Assembly: GCA_949127775.1 (NCBI GenBank)
Contig: CASBQF010000164.1
Coordinates: 1-58,150 of the forward strand
Origin: Oscillatoriales cyanobacterium PMM_0080
GTDB taxonomy: Bacteria > Cyanobacteriota > Cyanobacteriia > Cyanobacteriales > Microcoleaceae
Direction of reading: 5' to 3'
DNA: 58,150 bases
A model generated the notes under the pieces. That model searched no databases. It saw only the letters and a list, made by a program, of their open reading frames with translations, and had not been told where the DNA came from. The position numbers were made by a program, and so were the translations under genes. Below are positions 41,291-51,823 of this stretch, piece by piece; position 1 is the first letter of the stretch, and the number at the start of each line of letters is the position of its first letter.

Positions 41291-41583
41291 TTTGGTATTT
41301 ACCTCAACTCTACATTTGATTAACTAGGAGTGTTCCAGCATTTACCTCAAAACCTATTTACTGGTAGAGATTAAACGGGAACAGGGGCAAAAATTCGGGT
41401 GACTCGATCGACTTAAAGACTCAACCAACTGCTCGATCAAGCTTTACTTGAGTAAAGTTGTAGCAATTAGTATCGAGTTCAATCCTGTTTCTAGCAACCC
41501 TCACAAAACCTGATAGCATCGAAAAGCTCCTAGTTAACACATCTTAGCAAAAGCTGGTGAGTAACAAGCTCTATTGAGAGGGT

Positions 41584-42168
41584 TCAAGAGTCGCCAGAGA
41601 GCGCTTGTTGCAGTTCTGCGGTGACTAATTCCATCGCTCGATTGCCATCAACCGCAACCAACTGTTCGCGGTTTCTGTAAAACTCAATCAAAGGCTCAGT
41701 TTGCTCGCGATAAACTTGCAACCGGCGGCGAATCGTCTCCTCATTGTCATCCTGACGCCCCCGCGACAGGAGGCGAGACACCAAAATGTCGTCAGGAACG
41801 TCCAAATTGACAGCTCTCAGATCGCAGTCTTTACCAGACGTACTCCCCGCACCACCGCTAACATCACAGATTAGTTTGTCAAAAAACGCTGCCTGTGGCA
41901 CTGTGCGGGGAAAGCCGTCCAGAATCCAGCCAGAAGTAGCATCTGGTTGATTCATGCGTTCTTGGACGATATCCATCAATAACTGGTCGGGAACCAAATC
42001 ACCAGCATCCATGTAGGCTTGGGCTTTTAAACCCAAGGGAGTCTTCGCAACCACGCAAGCGCGTAGGATGTCACCCGTAGAAATGTGGGGTATTTTCCAG
42101 AGAGCGGCTAATAGCTGAGCCTGAGTTCCCTTTCCCGCCCCTGGAGGCCCCATAAAAATCAATTGCAT
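41584..42168 (-). CDS. adk: Adenylate kinase (short-lid form)
   Basis: A 194-residue enzyme interconverting ATP+AMP and 2 ADP. The P-loop GPPGAGKGTQAQ (about 7-18), the AMP-binding GWILDGFPRTVPQA and the short lid (LLSRGRQDDNEETIRRRL) are present. An extra hydrophilic stretch (DVSGGAGSTSGKDCD, about 104-118) lies where most cyanobacterial enzymes have a shorter loop before VNLDVP. It starts 5 bp after the secY stop and is coupled to it. Confidence 0.95.
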   Translation of the reverse strand: MQLIFMGPPGAGKGTQAQLLAALWKIPHISTGDILRACVVAKTPLGLKAQAYMDAGDLVPDQLLMDIVQERMNQPDATSGWILDGFPRTVPQAAFFDKLICDVSGGAGSTSGKDCDLRAVNLDVPDDILVSRLLSRGRQDDNEETIRRRLQVYREQTEPLIEFYRNREQLVAVDGNRAMELVTAELQQALSGDS

Positions 42169-42173
42169 TGCGA

Positions 42174-43478
42174 TTACTTCACCATTCCTTCATATCGTTG
42201 GGAGATGACGTAAGTTTGAATTTGCTTAGCAGTTTCGATCGCCACACCTACTAGAATTAGCAGGGAAGTTGCACCAAAACCTCTAAAAGTTTGGACGCCG
42301 ATCGCGCTTTCCACAGCCGTTGGTACAATAGCTACCAGACCGAGAAATATCGCTCCCAAGAAAGTCAAACGATTCAAAACCTTCTCCACATAATCGCTCG
42401 TCTTCTGACCAGGACGAATTCCAGGAATACTGGCGCCCATTTTCTTCAAGTTCTGAGACATATCTACAGGGTTCATAATCAATGAAGTGTAGAAATAGCT
42501 GAAGAACAGAATCAAAGTCAGATAAAAGAGAGCATAAGCCCAAGGCGCAGAGCCGCTCGGACTCAGGACATTAGCAACTTGAACCAAAAATGGCTGATTG
42601 AGAGACTGAGCAAGGAAAGAAGGCACAATCAACACCGAAGATGCAAAAATAATCGGCATCACTCCGCCTTGATTTAAGCGCAGGGGTAGATAGCTACGAC
42701 TCTCCCGATAAACTTTGCGGCCGACTTGGCGGCGAGCCGAAATAATCGGAATGCGACGAATACCTTCCTGAACAAAAACAATCCCGACAATCGTCACCAA
42801 AAAGACCAGCAGCAGCACAAGTACGCGGCCGACAACTTGCGTGTCGCCACTTTGAGCCAATTCAAACGTTTGTCCCAGAGAACGCGGTAAAACCGACACA
42901 ATGTTGATAAAAATCAACAGCGATGCTCCGTTCCCAATGCCTCGCTCTGTCACCACTTCCGATATCCACATCACAAACATCGAGCCGGCTGTTAGAGCCA
43001 AAGCTGTTTGTGGGATGAAAAAAGGCCCCGGAGATTGAGCAAAAGGACTGACCCAAATCGCAATGCCAACGCTTTGCAAAATAGCCCAGCCCAGGGAAAC
43101 GTAGCGAGTAATTTGAGAAATCTTGCGTCGCCCTGCTTCTCCATCATTTTTCTGCATATCTTCTAAACTGGGCAGAGCCGCAGTTAGAAGTTGCACGATA
43201 ATTGAAGCATTAATGTAGGGCAAAATCCCCAGCGCGAAAATCCCCAAAGCTGATAGCCCGCCTCCTGAAAACAAGTCCAAAAAGCCAATTAAAGGGCTGT
43301 TTTGAACGTTTTGGGCAAAGGCAACTCGATCGATGCCGGGGACTGGCAAGTGGACACCCAGGCGTACTAAAATCAATAAGCCAATGGTGACGAGGATGCG
43401 GCCTCGCAAACCAGCAGCTTGAGCCATCTGCATGAAAGTCTCTTGTGCAGTTGGCGCTTTTTCTCTACTAACGTCCAT
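42174..43478 (-). CDS. secY: Preprotein translocase subunit SecY
   Basis: A 434-residue protein of the protein-conducting channel in plasma and thylakoid membranes, with ten membrane helices. The plug-proximal signature VPGIDRVAF and FSGGGLSALGIFALGILPYINASIIVQLL (TM2) are conserved, as is the cytoplasmic loop with GVMPIIFASSVL. The order rplO-secY-adk is standard. Confidence 0.96.
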   Translation of the reverse strand: MDVSREKAPTAQETFMQMAQAAGLRGRILVTIGLLILVRLGVHLPVPGIDRVAFAQNVQNSPLIGFLDLFSGGGLSALGIFALGILPYINASIIVQLLTAALPSLEDMQKNDGEAGRRKISQITRYVSLGWAILQSVGIAIWVSPFAQSPGPFFIPQTALALTAGSMFVMWISEVVTERGIGNGASLLIFINIVSVLPRSLGQTFELAQSGDTQVVGRVLVLLLVFLVTIVGIVFVQEGIRRIPIISARRQVGRKVYRESRSYLPLRLNQGGVMPIIFASSVLIVPSFLAQSLNQPFLVQVANVLSPSGSAPWAYALFYLTLILFFSYFYTSLIMNPVDMSQNLKKMGASIPGIRPGQKTSDYVEKVLNRLTFLGAIFLGLVAIVPTAVESAIGVQTFRGFGATSLLILVGVAIETAKQIQTYVISQRYEGMVK

Positions 43479-43581
43479 AGTTACGATTTTGGATTTTAGA
43501 TTTGGGATTTTCGACTAAATCATTTTCTGATAGCAAGAAGAGAGGATTTGAGATTTGGACATATTCTCAAACCTCAAATCT

Positions 43582-44028
43582 TTAGGCAACTAATTCACAA
43601 CTTCCGCCGGCGGCTTCAATTTTGGTGCGAGCACCTGCGGTAAAAGCCTTGGCGCGCACTTGCAGAGGCACATTTAGTTCGCCATCTCCTAAAATTTTCA
43701 GAGGCCCATCGTCTGTCGTGACAATTTTTGCTTGAATCAAAGAGGTGAGAGTAACTTCTGTGTTTGCTGGCAGTGATGCTAACTTACTTACATTAATGGT
43801 AGTGTACTCTTTGCGGTTCACTAAAGGGAAGCTCTTCAGCTTGGGCAGGCGGCGGTAAAGAGGATTTTGCCCACCTTCAAAACCGGGTCTAGTTCCGCTA
43901 CCGGATCTAGCTTTTTGACCGCGCATCCCTTTACCGGAACTCGCACCTTGACCGGCAGAAATACCTCTGCCCAAGCGACGCGGGCGCTTTGTGGAACCCG
44001 CTTTTGGTCGGGCGTCTTGCAATCTCAT
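43582..44028 (-). CDS. rplO: 50S ribosomal protein L15
   Basis: A 148-residue protein with the Gly/Arg-rich N-terminal half ([29 protein letters not shown] by pattern) that threads into 23S rRNA, and the C-terminal [21 protein letters not shown] signature region. It lies 103 bp upstream of secY. Confidence 0.96.
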   Translation of the reverse strand: MRLQDARPKAGSTKRPRRLGRGISAGQGASSGKGMRGQKARSGSGTRPGFEGGQNPLYRRLPKLKSFPLVNRKEYTTINVSKLASLPANTEVTLTSLIQAKIVTTDDGPLKILGDGELNVPLQVRAKAFTAGARTKIEAAGGSCELVA

Positions 44029-44035
44029 AGTTTTG

Positions 44036-44075
44036 GTAGTTGGTAATTGGTAATTGGTAATTGGTAATTGGTAGT
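44036..44075. repeat. ttggtaa heptad array in the rpsE-rplO spacer
   Basis: About five consecutive ttggtaa units at the rplO start side. Related arrays occupy other spacers of the cluster. Confidence 0.85.
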
Positions 44076-44166
44076 TTTGAGTTTTGAGTTTTGAGGAATG
44101 AAAATTTTTTATTCAAAACTCAATACTGAATACTCAAAACTGACAATTCGTCCCGTTCCCTCTGCC

Positions 44167-44715
44167 CTAACCGTAGAGGTTTTCTACTGGAATTCCGCGC
44201 TCTTGAGCAACTTCGGACAAGGTGCGGAGGGTGGAGAGGGCGTTGACAGCGGCTCGGGCGTTGTTTAAGGGATTTCCGGAACCTAGCTGTTTGGCTAAGA
44301 TGTTGCGGACTCCTGCTAGTTCGAGAACAGTTCGGACTGCTCCCCCTGCAATTACCCCGGTTCCGGGTGCTGCTGGACGCATCATGACTTTGGCTCCGCC
44401 GCCTGCACCGTTGATGGGGTGAGGGATGGAGTTAGATTTAGTCAATGGGACTTCAATTAGGTGCTTTTTGCCGTCAGCGACGCCTTTTTTGACGGCACCG
44501 ATTACGTCGCTGGCTTTGCCGACTCCAACTCCAACTTGACCACGTTCGTTGCCGATAATGACGATGGCGCGGAAGCTGAGTTTTTTACCACCTTTAACTA
44601 CTTTGGTAACGCGCCGAATCTGAACAACTCGTTCTTGCCATTCGGATTCTTTTTCGCGCCCTTTGTTGTTGCTGCTGCTTTTTTTCTTGTTGCGCTGTTC
44701 TTTTTGTTCTGCCAT
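44167..44715 (-). CDS. rpsE: 30S ribosomal protein S5
   Basis: A 182-residue protein important for decoding fidelity. The double-stranded-RNA-binding signature ([25 protein letters not shown] by pattern) and [18 protein letters not shown] are conserved. The N-terminal 25 residues are very basic ([21 protein letters not shown]), longer than in E. coli and usual in cyanobacteria. Confidence 0.96.
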   Translation of the reverse strand: MAEQKEQRNKKKSSSNNKGREKESEWQERVVQIRRVTKVVKGGKKLSFRAIVIIGNERGQVGVGVGKASDVIGAVKKGVADGKKHLIEVPLTKSNSIPHPINGAGGGAKVMMRPAAPGTGVIAGGAVRTVLELAGVRNILAKQLGSGNPLNNARAAVNALSTLRTLSEVAQERGIPVENLYG

Positions 44716-44877
44716 AGTTTTGTCCTGTGGGAATTAGTAATTGGTGAAAGGCGATCGGCAATTGGTAATTGTTTGAGTAAAAAGTAAAAATAGAAGAAAT
44801 CTGGTTTTTGCCTTTTAACTTTCAACTTTTGACTTTTTACTTTTTAATTACTCATTACCCGCTACCCATTACCTCCT

Positions 44878-45240
44878 CTAGAAGTCTAACCCGCCTTCGC
44901 GAGCTGCTTCTGCGAGGGCTTTGACACGACCGTGATAGAGGTTGCCTCCGCGATCGAATACGACTTTGACTATGCCAGCGCTGGAACAGCGTTTGGCAAT
45001 CAACTGACCGACTTGCGCACTGGCGGAGCAGTTGCTTCCCGATGTGAGAACGGACTTCAAATCCGGGTCTAGGGTTGACGCAGCAGCCAAAGTATGCTGT
45101 GTCGAGTCGTCGATTACTTGGACGTAGATGTGCTGATCCGATCGAAATACCGCTAGTCTGGGACGTTCGGAGGTGCCGAACACTTTGCGCCGCACTCGGC
45201 GGTGTCTGCGGTGGACTGATTCTTTGCGAGTAAGCTTCAT
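44878..45240 (-). CDS. rplR: 50S ribosomal protein L18
   Basis: A 120-residue 5S-rRNA-binding protein ([34 protein letters not shown] by pattern; ending [27 protein letters not shown]). It starts 2 bp after the rplF stop and is tightly coupled to it. Confidence 0.96.
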   Translation of the reverse strand: MKLTRKESVHRRHRRVRRKVFGTSERPRLAVFRSDQHIYVQVIDDSTQHTLAAASTLDPDLKSVLTSGSNCSASAQVGQLIAKRCSSAGIVKVVFDRGGNLYHGRVKALAEAAREGGLDF

Positions 45241-45242
45241 GT

Positions 45243-45791
45243 TTACTTCTTACCTGTTTTGCCTGTTTTACCAGCTTTGCGACGGACGACTTCGCCGCTG
45301 TAGCGAATGCCTTTGCCCTTGTAGACTTCAGGGGGACGCACCGCGCGGATGCGGGCTGCTGTATTGCCTACGAGTTCTTTGTCAATGCCGGAGACAATGA
45401 CGTTGGTGTTGCCTTCAACTGCCATTGTGATGCCTTCTGGAGGGGGCATTTCCACCGGCTTGCTGTAACCGACGTTTAAAATTAGGTTCCGTCCTTGAAC
45501 CTGTGCCCGATAACCTGTGCCGATAATTTCTAGGCGGCGCTGAAAACCTTGTGATACACCTTCGACCATGTTGGCGACGAGGGTGCGACACAAGCCGTGC
45601 AGTTGACGGGCGACGCGAGATTCGTCTCGGCGGGTGACGAGTAGAGTTTCGCCTTCAATTCCCATGATAATTTCGGCTGGAATCACTCGGGAAAGTTCAC
45701 CTTTAGGGCCTTTGACGGCTACTTTTTGACCGTCTAGGGTGATGGTGACTTTCGTGGGAATGCTAATCGGACGCTTGCCAATTCGCGACAT
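45243..45791 (-). CDS. rplF: 50S ribosomal protein L6
   Basis: A 182-residue protein near the factor-binding site. [21 protein letters not shown] and the signature [26 protein letters not shown] are present. Its length is normal. It lies 122 bp after rpsH, in a spacer of ttagtgatt-type repeats. Confidence 0.96.
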   Translation of the reverse strand: MSRIGKRPISIPTKVTITLDGQKVAVKGPKGELSRVIPAEIIMGIEGETLLVTRRDESRVARQLHGLCRTLVANMVEGVSQGFQRRLEIIGTGYRAQVQGRNLILNVGYSKPVEMPPPEGITMAVEGNTNVIVSGIDKELVGNTAARIRAVRPPEVYKGKGIRYSGEVVRRKAGKTGKTGKK

Positions 45792-45799
45792 AATTTTTT

Positions 45800-45913
45800 G
45801 TCCTTTGTTTTTAGTTATTAGTCCTTGATGATTAGTCTTTAGTTATTAGTCCTTAGTGATTGATTTTTTAGTTTGTTGCCAATGACCAGCGACTAATGAC
45901 TAATTACTAATGA
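45800..45913. repeat. Heptad arrays in the rpsH-rplF spacer
   Basis: Repeated ttagttatt / agtccttag words on the left and gactaatgactaattac words on the right are imperfect inverted copies. The right edge abuts the TAG stop of rpsH. Confidence 0.75.
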
Positions 45914-46318
45914 CTACCAAACATAACAAAGCACTTCACCGCCTAAACCTTGGCGACGAGCTTCTCGATCCGTCATGATGCCGCTGGAGGTGGAGATAAT
46001 GGCTATGCCAATTCCGCCTAATACTCTGGGCAGTTCTTTTCGGTTGGAGTAAACGCGCAGTCCTGGTTTGCTGACTCGCTTTAGTGCCGTGATAATGGGC
46101 TTGCGAGTTTTACCTTTGTACTTTAAAGAAAGCACTATGTGTCGCTTAATCCCTTCTGGTTCTCCTTCTTCAAATTCGCTGATAAAGCCTTCGGTTTTGA
46201 GAACTTGGGCGATGCTACGGGTCATTTTTGTAGCTGGAATTTGTGTGGTTTGGTGGCGCGCCATGCAAGAATTGCGAATGCGCGTCAACATATCTGCTAT
46301 GGTATCGTTAGCTGCCAT
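45914..46318 (-). CDS. rpsH: 30S ribosomal protein S8
   Basis: A 134-residue central-domain protein ([18 protein letters not shown] at the N-terminus; signature [31 protein letters not shown] by pattern). The TAG stop directly follows Trp and is the first base triplet of a tagtcat heptad array. It starts 22 bp after rplE. Confidence 0.97.
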   Translation of the reverse strand: MAANDTIADMLTRIRNSCMARHQTTQIPATKMTRSIAQVLKTEGFISEFEEGEPEGIKRHIVLSLKYKGKTRKPIITALKRVSKPGLRVYSNRKELPRVLGGIGIAIISTSSGIMTDREARRQGLGGEVLCYVW

Positions 46319-46340
46319 CTTTTGCTTATTACTCTAGTGC

Positions 46341-46886
46341 TTAGTTGTCCCGGAACGGCATTCCCATTTCTTTAAGCAAAGCGCGTCCTTCTTCGTCGGT
46401 GTTTGCTGTGGTGATAATCGAAATGTCCATGCCTCGAATTTGATCGATGCTGTCATATTCTATTTCTGGAAAGATTAGCTGCTCTCTCAGACCCAAGCTG
46501 TAGTTGCCGCGTCCGTCGAAGCTTTTGGGACTGATGCCCCGGAAGTCGCGGATTCGGGGGAGTGCTAGGTTGATCAGCCGATCGAGAAAATCGTACATCC
46601 GATCGGCTCGTAGCGTCACCATAACACCTACGGGTACTCCTTTACGGATTTTGAAGCCGGCGATCGCTTTTTTCGCCCGCGTCACTACCGGTTTTTGTCC
46701 GGTGATGATGCCAATTTCGTTAATCGACGAATCCAGTGCCTTAGCGTTTTGAGATGCTTCTCCCAAACCCCGGTTCAGGGTGACTTTCACGAGTTTGGGA
46801 ACCTGATGGATATTAGTATATTTAAACTGATCCATCAGTTTCGGAACGATTTTCCCTTGATAAAGAACTTTGAGTTTATCCGGCAT
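46341..46886 (-). CDS. rplE: 50S ribosomal protein L5
   Basis: A 181-residue 5S-rRNA-binding protein ([21 protein letters not shown], then [22 protein letters not shown], and [19 protein letters not shown]). Its length is normal. A 134-bp repeat-rich spacer separates it from rplX. Confidence 0.97.
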   Translation of the reverse strand: MPDKLKVLYQGKIVPKLMDQFKYTNIHQVPKLVKVTLNRGLGEASQNAKALDSSINEIGIITGQKPVVTRAKKAIAGFKIRKGVPVGVMVTLRADRMYDFLDRLINLALPRIRDFRGISPKSFDGRGNYSLGLREQLIFPEIEYDSIDQIRGMDISIITTANTDEEGRALLKEMGMPFRDN

Positions 46887-46954
46887 AGTTTTTGTGTTTC
46901 GTTAACTGTCCCTGGGCGTGGTCAGGGAATTGCTCGATCGTCATTTGTCCTATG

Positions 46955-47020
46955 TTACTTGTTATTTGTTGATTATTAGTTGTTATTTGTTGCCAACCAC
47001 CAATAATCAATAACTACTAA
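46955..47020. repeat. Heptad arrays in the rplX-rplE spacer
   Basis: ttgttattt / ttgttgatt words on the left and caataatcaataactac words on the right are imperfect inverted copies around tgccaa. The right edge abuts the TAG stop of rplX. Confidence 0.75.
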
Positions 47021-47383
47021 CTAATTATCCAGGATTTCTCCGGTTTTTTTGAGCTGTCGTAGTTTCCGACCATCTTCGCTAAAGGTATAGCAAACACGGC
47101 TAGCGATTTTTTCTTTTTCGGAGTAGTGCATCACGTTGGAGCTGTGGATAGGAGCTTCAAAGGTGACGATTTTTCCAGATTCTCCTTCTTGCTGGGGCTT
47201 AACGTGCTTGGTTCTGACGTTTACACCTTTAACAATTACTTTGCTGACTTTAGGATATGTCTTTAAGATTTCTCCGACTTTTCCTTTCTCTTTGCCAGTA
47301 ATTATTTGCACGGTGTCACCAGCTTTGACGTGCATTCTGTAGCGTTGCGGTTCGCTAGTTGGTTTACCCTTTTTTCCGTACAT
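47021..47383 (-). CDS. rplX: 50S ribosomal protein L24
   Basis: A 120-residue assembly-initiator protein with a KOW motif ([24 protein letters not shown] by pattern, about 16-40). It starts one base after the rplN stop. Confidence 0.96.
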   Translation of the reverse strand: MYGKKGKPTSEPQRYRMHVKAGDTVQIITGKEKGKVGEILKTYPKVSKVIVKGVNVRTKHVKPQQEGESGKIVTFEAPIHSSNVMHYSEKEKIASRVCYTFSEDGRKLRQLKKTGEILDN

Positions 47384-47384
47384 T

Positions 47385-47753
47385 TTAAAGTACCTCCGGG
47401 GCTAAGGAAACGATTTTAGTAAAGTTTTTGTCGCGTAGTTCGCGGGCGACTGGGCCGAAGACGCGAGTACCTTTGGGGTTTCCGTCTACGTTGATAATGA
47501 CGGCGGCGTTGTCGTCAAAACGAATGCTCATACCGCTGTCGCGGCGCAGGCCTTTGCGGGTTCTGACAATGACGGCCCGGACGACATCAGATTTTTTGAC
47601 TGCCATATTCGGGAGGGCGTCTTTGACTACGCCAATGATGACATCGCCGACTCCGCCGTAGCGACGATTACCACCTCCTAATACGCGGATGCACATTATT
47701 TTGCGGGCTCCGCTATTGTCGGCGACATTGAGATATGTCTGGGGTTGAATCAT
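47385..47753 (-). CDS. rplN: 50S ribosomal protein L14
   Basis: A 122-residue protein ([20 protein letters not shown] at the start; GRA-type signature replaced by [21 protein letters not shown] and [29 protein letters not shown] by pattern). Coupled to rplX. Confidence 0.97.
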   Translation of the reverse strand: MIQPQTYLNVADNSGARKIMCIRVLGGGNRRYGGVGDVIIGVVKDALPNMAVKKSDVVRAVIVRTRKGLRRDSGMSIRFDDNAAVIINVDGNPKGTRVFGPVARELRDKNFTKIVSLAPEVL

Positions 47754-47757
47754 GGTA

Positions 47758-47812
47758 GTTGTTGAGTGTTAACTGTTAACTGTTAACTGTTGACTGTTGA
47801 CTGCTAATGGAT
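47758..47812. repeat. gttaact/gttgact heptad array in the rpsQ-rplN spacer
   Basis: About six consecutive 7-bp units (gttaact then gttgact) lie just upstream of the rplN start on the minus strand. Confidence 0.85.
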
Positions 47813-47839
47813 TGTTAATCTTCGATCGCGAGAGCGCAA

Positions 47840-48088
47840 TCAGCCGTTTTTTGTCCCGAAAATTTCAGCAACCGCCCAGCGTTTGGTTTTGCTCAAGGGG
47901 CGAGTTTCGGTGATGCGGACACGATCGCCCGATTTACACTTATTTTCTTCGTCGTGAGCTTTGTAGCGTTTGGTGCGAACTACGATTTTGCCGTATTTGG
48001 TGTGGGAGGAGCGGTTTTCGATCGCTACCACGACGGTTTTGTCCATTTTGTCGCTGACTACTACGCCAACTCGTTCTTTAATTGCCAT
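47840..48088 (-). CDS. rpsQ: 30S ribosomal protein S17
   Basis: An 82-residue OB-fold protein ([35 protein letters not shown] by pattern; signature [23 protein letters not shown]). It lies 38 bp after rpmC. Confidence 0.97.
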   Translation of the reverse strand: MAIKERVGVVVSDKMDKTVVVAIENRSSHTKYGKIVVRTKRYKAHDEENKCKSGDRVRITETRPLSKTKRWAVAEIFGTKNG

Positions 48089-48126
48089 ACCTACCTATTT
48101 TTGTTGTGCAATTGAGGTTTTTTGAG

Positions 48127-48435
48127 CTACTGGGCGATCGTCGGCTCGACTGCTTCGGATTCTGGGCTGACTGCGGTTGCAGCTTGCTCTGCGGCTGCTT
48201 GAGATGCGGCTAATGTTTTAGCAGCTTCTGCCTCAGCCGCCAATTGGCGCTCGCGTTCAACTGTCATCAATTGACCGACGCGGTGTTTGGCGTGCTTGAA
48301 CAGGTGAGGCTTTTCCATGCGGCCGGTGGCTTGCTGGAGCCGCAATTCCATTAGTTGGCGCTTGACGGCTAAAATTTGCTCTGCTAGTTGTGCATCGCTT
48401 AAATCTCTAGCTTCTTTAATCTTGGGCAAAGACAT
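48127..48435 (-). CDS. rpmC: 50S ribosomal protein L29, with Ala/Glu-rich C-terminal extension
   Basis: A 102-residue protein. The first 68 residues are the helical hairpin of L29 near the exit tunnel (LPKIKEARDLSDAQLAEQILAVKRQLMELRLQQATGRMEKPHLFKHAKHRVGQLMTVERERQL by pattern). The last 35 residues are an Ala/Glu-rich extension (AAEAEAAKTLAASQAAAEQAATAV) beyond the usual length, expected to be helical or disordered near the exit site. Confidence 0.94.
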   Translation of the reverse strand: MSLPKIKEARDLSDAQLAEQILAVKRQLMELRLQQATGRMEKPHLFKHAKHRVGQLMTVERERQLAAEAEAAKTLAASQAAAEQAATAVSPESEAVEPTIAQ

Positions 48436-48588
48436 AATTGTGTGCTTTATCGTTAGCGGTCAATTGTTGACCGAGTTGTCTAGATGCTGAAGCCTGAAGG
48501 CAAGAAAAGTTATGAATGCCTGATTTTAAATTGCTGTAGCCGTTTAAAATTCGGACGAATGCCAAACTAATTCTACCTTCATTTGTGG

Positions 48589-49008
48589 CTATGACTGGTC
48601 TTGTTCGCGGGTGATGAACTTGGTTTTAATCGGTAATTTGAAAGATGCCAAACGCATCGCTTCGCGGGCGACTTCTTCACTTACGCCACCAATTTCAAAC
48701 ATGACGCGGCCGGGTTTGACGACGGCAACCCAAAATTCAGGTGAGCCTTTACCGGAACCCATCCGGGTTTCTGCTGCGCGCTGAGTGACTGGTTTGTCGG
48801 GAAAAATCCGAATCCAGATTTTGCCACCCCGGCGGATATAGCGAGTCATGGCGCGCCGTCCGGCTTCTATTTGGCGAGAAGTGATCCAGGCTGGTTCGAT
48901 CGCTTGGAGCGCGAAGTCGCCAAAGCTAACTGTGTTGCCGCGGGTGGCAATACCGCTCATTCGCCCGCGCTGTTGTTTGCGGAATTTGGTTCTTTTAGGG
49001 CTTAACAT
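48589..49008 (-). CDS. rplP: 50S ribosomal protein L16
   Basis: A 139-residue protein organising the A-site tRNA pocket ([17 protein letters not shown] start; signature [24 protein letters not shown]). The Arg whose side chain is hydroxylated in E. coli L16 lies in this region. It is separated from rpmC by 153 bp without an array. Confidence 0.97.
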   Translation of the reverse strand: MLSPKRTKFRKQQRGRMSGIATRGNTVSFGDFALQAIEPAWITSRQIEAGRRAMTRYIRRGGKIWIRIFPDKPVTQRAAETRMGSGKGSPEFWVAVVKPGRVMFEIGGVSEEVAREAMRLASFKLPIKTKFITREQDQS

Positions 49009-49021
49009 GGCTTTGAGATTT

Positions 49022-49074
49022 GGGTAATTGGTAATTGGTAATTGGTAATTGCTAATTGGTAATTGCTAGTTGGC
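49022..49074. repeat. ggtaatt heptad array in the rpsC-rplP spacer
   Basis: About seven consecutive ggtaatt/gctaatt units lie upstream of the rplP start on the minus strand. acaactaacagttaacaa words follow on the right. Confidence 0.85.
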
Positions 49075-49123
49075 GCGTGAACAACTGATACTTAACAAGT
49101 AACAACTAACAGTTAACAATTAA

Positions 49124-49852
49124 CTAGCCTTCGTTCGATCGATCTTCAAAGTTCTGGCGGCGGCGCTTTTGTTTTGTACGAGGCACTGCTGCATTTGGTG
49201 CAGATTCTTGTTCCTGTCCGGGAATAATTTCGCCTTTGAAAACCCAAACTTTAATGCCGAGAATACCGTAGATGGTTTGAGCAGTACAGCAGGAGTAGTC
49301 GATGTCGGCTCGCAGTGTGTGCAAGGGGACTCTTCCTTCTCGTGTCCATTCGGTACGAGCAATTTCTGCACCGTTGAGCCGTCCACTGACTTGAATTTTG
49401 ATGCCTTGGACTCCCACTTTTTGGGCGCGAGTGATTGCTTGGCGGACAACTCGGCGGAAAGATACGCGCCGTTCTAGTTGCTGAGCAATGTATTCGGCGA
49501 TCAGTGTGGCATCGGCGTCTACTCGCTGGACTTCGACGACGTTGATGCGGATTTGGCGGTTGTTGCCGAGTTGCTGTTGCAAACCGACGCGCAAAGTTTC
49601 GATGCCGGCTCCGCCGCGACCTACGACAACGCCTGGTCTGGCAGTGAATACTTCTAGGTCGATTTGATCGGCTTTCCGCTCAATTCTGACGGACGAAATC
49701 CCAGCATTGCTGAGGGTTTTGCGAACGTACTTGCGAATTTTATAGTCTTCTTGCAAGAGTTCTGGATATGTTCTGGCGTCTGCAAACCAACGAGAGCGGT
49801 GCTCTTGGGTAATGCCGAGGCGAAAACCAATTGGATGTATTTTTTGGCCCAT
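49124..49852 (-). CDS. rpsC: 30S ribosomal protein S3
   Basis: A 242-residue mRNA-entry protein with the KH domain signature [20 protein letters not shown] region and the C-terminal domain signature [13 protein letters not shown]. The basic C-terminal tail ([18 protein letters not shown]) is as in cyanobacteria. The ATG at 49852 gives [13 protein letters not shown]. Confidence 0.97.
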   Translation of the reverse strand: MGQKIHPIGFRLGITQEHRSRWFADARTYPELLQEDYKIRKYVRKTLSNAGISSVRIERKADQIDLEVFTARPGVVVGRGGAGIETLRVGLQQQLGNNRQIRINVVEVQRVDADATLIAEYIAQQLERRVSFRRVVRQAITRAQKVGVQGIKIQVSGRLNGAEIARTEWTREGRVPLHTLRADIDYSCCTAQTIYGILGIKVWVFKGEIIPGQEQESAPNAAVPRTKQKRRRQNFEDRSNEG

Positions 49853-49861
49853 AATATTTGA

Positions 49862-49912
49862 TGAGTTAATTGGTAATTGGTAATTGGTAATTGGTAATTG
49901 GTAATTGATGAT
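49862..49912. repeat. ggtaatt heptad array in the rplV-rpsC spacer
   Basis: Six consecutive ttggtaa units just upstream of rpsC, followed at 49912-49950 by inverted attacct words that can pair with them. Confidence 0.85.
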
Positions 49913-49965
49913 TACCTATTTTTTTCAACTTTAAGCTGTTTATTACCTATTACGTTTTCCCTGGT

Positions 49966-50325
49966 TTAGTCTTCTAAGATCGGAGCTACTATCACGGTAA
50001 TGTGGCAAGTTGGCTTGCGGATTTGGTAGGCGCGACCTTGAGCGCGGGGTCTAAACCGTTTGAGGACTGGGCCTTGGTCTGCGTAAGCTTGAGATACTAC
50101 GAGCTTGGCTTTGTCCAATCCTGCGTTGTGTTCGGCGTTGGCTACTGCCGATCGCAAAACTTTAACTATGGGTTCGCAGGCGCGGTAGGGCATGAATTCG
50201 AGTAAAATCAGCGCTTCTTGGTAGCTTTTGCCACGAATTTGGTCGAGGACTCGGCGCACTTTGTAGGGGGATGTCCGTATGTAACGGGCGATCGCCTTAA
50301 TTTCGGATGTGGTATCTATAACCAT
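49966..50325 (-). CDS. rplV: 50S ribosomal protein L22
   Basis: A 119-residue exit-tunnel protein ([27 protein letters not shown]; signature [26 protein letters not shown]-like hairpin loop entering the tunnel, here [17 protein letters not shown]). Its length is normal. Confidence 0.97.
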   Translation of the reverse strand: MVIDTTSEIKAIARYIRTSPYKVRRVLDQIRGKSYQEALILLEFMPYRACEPIVKVLRSAVANAEHNAGLDKAKLVVSQAYADQGPVLKRFRPRAQGRAYQIRKPTCHITVIVAPILED

Positions 50326-50333
50326 TTCGATTT

Positions 50334-50412
50334 GGGTAATTGGTAATTGGTAATTGGGGAAAAGGTAATTGGTAATTAGGGAAAAGTTTTTCCGATTACC
50401 GATTACCTGTCA
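50334..50412. repeat. ggtaatt and inverted attacc arrays in the rpsS-rplV spacer
   Basis: Three ggtaatt units, two ggggaaaaggtaatt words and inverted gattacc units at 50395-50412 give a potential hairpin covering most of the spacer. Confidence 0.8.
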
Positions 50413-50422
50413 CCTAATTTGG

Positions 50423-50704
50423 CTATCTTTTTGCCTTTTTATCACCACTTTTCGCGTGACCTCTAAAGGTGCGAGTGGGGGAGAATTCTCCGAGTTTGTG
50501 ACCGACCATTTGGTCTGTCAGGTAGACTGGTACGTGCTGTCTACCGTTGTGAACGGCGATCGTGTGACCTACCATTTGGGGCAGGATTGTCGAGGCTCGC
50601 GACCAAGTTTTAACTACTTGCTTTTGACCTGCGGCGTTGAGTCTTTCGATTTTTGTCATCAGATGGTCTGCGACAAACGGGCCTTTTTTTAATGAACGAG
50701 ACAT
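50423..50704 (-). CDS. rpsS: 30S ribosomal protein S19
   Basis: A 93-residue head protein ([22 protein letters not shown]; signature [32 protein letters not shown] by pattern). Its length is normal. It lies 86 bp after rplB. Confidence 0.97.
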   Translation of the reverse strand: MSRSLKKGPFVADHLMTKIERLNAAGQKQVVKTWSRASTILPQMVGHTIAVHNGRQHVPVYLTDQMVGHKLGEFSPTRTFRGHAKSGDKKAKR

Positions 50705-50790
50705 AATTTTAGGAATTGGGAATTGGGCATCGGGAATTGGGCAGTGGGTATTGGTAATTTGTTATTTCCAATAACCCATTACCTAATAAA

Positions 50791-51654
50791 TTAACTCTGT
50801 CTACCACCCTTGCCACGTTTGGAAGATTTGCGACGGCGCCGCACGATTAAAGAGTCGCTGCGCTTGTTTTTGCTGCGAGTTTTTGCACCCAATGCTGGCT
50901 TGCCCCAAGGACTGACTGGCCCTGGACGCCCGATCGGAGCTCTACCCTCACCACCACCGTGCGGGTGATCTACCGGGTTCATGGCACTACCGCGAACGGT
51001 TGGTCTGCGACCTTTCCAGCGGGTGCGGCCGGCTTTACCGAGGCTGATGTTTCTGGCGTCTATGTTGCCAACTTGACCAATGGTGGCGTAGCAGTCGGCA
51101 CGGACTTTGCGCTGTTCACCAGATGGCAGTTTGAGGGTAACGTAGGTACCTTCTTTTGCCATTAGCTGAGCGCTGGAGCCTGCGGAACGGACGATTTGTC
51201 CGCCTTTACCTGGTACTAGCTCGACGTTGTGGATGCTGGTACCGAGGGGGATGTTTTTCAGGGGTAAGGCGTTGCCGATTTCGATCGGCGCGTCTGGGCC
51301 TGAAACAATCACTGTACCGACGGCTAAGTTTAGCGGGTGCAGGATGTACCGTTTTTCGCCGTCTTTGTAGAACACGAGGGCGATCCGGGCGTTGCGGTTG
51401 GGGTCATACTCGATCGCGTTGACGGTAGCAGGAATGCTGTGTTTGTCGCGGCGGAAGTCGATCGTTCTATAAAGCCGTTTGTGACCGCCTCCCCGGTGGC
51501 GACAGGTGATGACGCCTCGGTTGTTGCGGCCTTGCTTGGTGTGCTTGTTGCTGGTTAGAGACTTTTCTGGTTCTGATCTGGTAATTTCAGCAAAGTCCGA
51601 GACGGTTTTTTCTCGGGTGCTGGAGGTATAAGGTCGGTAAGAACGAATGCCCAT
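50791..51654 (-). CDS. rplB: 50S ribosomal protein L2
   Basis: A 287-residue protein near the peptidyl-transferase centre. [18 protein letters not shown] at the start, the [11 protein letters not shown] block and the signature [29 protein letters not shown] with the functionally important His are present. Its length is normal. Confidence 0.97.
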   Translation of the reverse strand: MGIRSYRPYTSSTREKTVSDFAEITRSEPEKSLTSNKHTKQGRNNRGVITCRHRGGGHKRLYRTIDFRRDKHSIPATVNAIEYDPNRNARIALVFYKDGEKRYILHPLNLAVGTVIVSGPDAPIEIGNALPLKNIPLGTSIHNVELVPGKGGQIVRSAGSSAQLMAKEGTYVTLKLPSGEQRKVRADCYATIGQVGNIDARNISLGKAGRTRWKGRRPTVRGSAMNPVDHPHGGGEGRAPIGRPGPVSPWGKPALGAKTRSKNKRSDSLIVRRRRKSSKRGKGGRQS

Positions 51655-51659
51655 TATTT

Positions 51660-51815
51660 TACGATCGGTAATTGGGAAAAAGGTAATTGGTAATTGGGAA
51701 AAAGGTAATTGATAATTGGGAATTGGTAATTAGAATTTAGGAAGTCCGAATTCATCCTTCATACTTTCTGATTACCTATTACCTATTACCTATTACCCAT
51801 TGCCGATCACCTATT
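51660..51815. repeat. Opposed ggtaatt and attacct arrays in the rplW-rplB spacer
   Basis: The left half carries about six ggtaatt/gataatt units separated by gggaaaaa; the right half carries four attacct units (51772-51800). The two halves are complementary, so the intercistronic RNA can fold on itself. Confidence 0.85.
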
Positions 51816-51823
51816 ACTAAATT

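Noticed and set aside
44036-44075. Short regular repeats suggesting a CRISPR array
   Set aside because: Units are 7 bp and contiguous, without unique spacers; this is a heptad array, as in the other ribosomal spacers.
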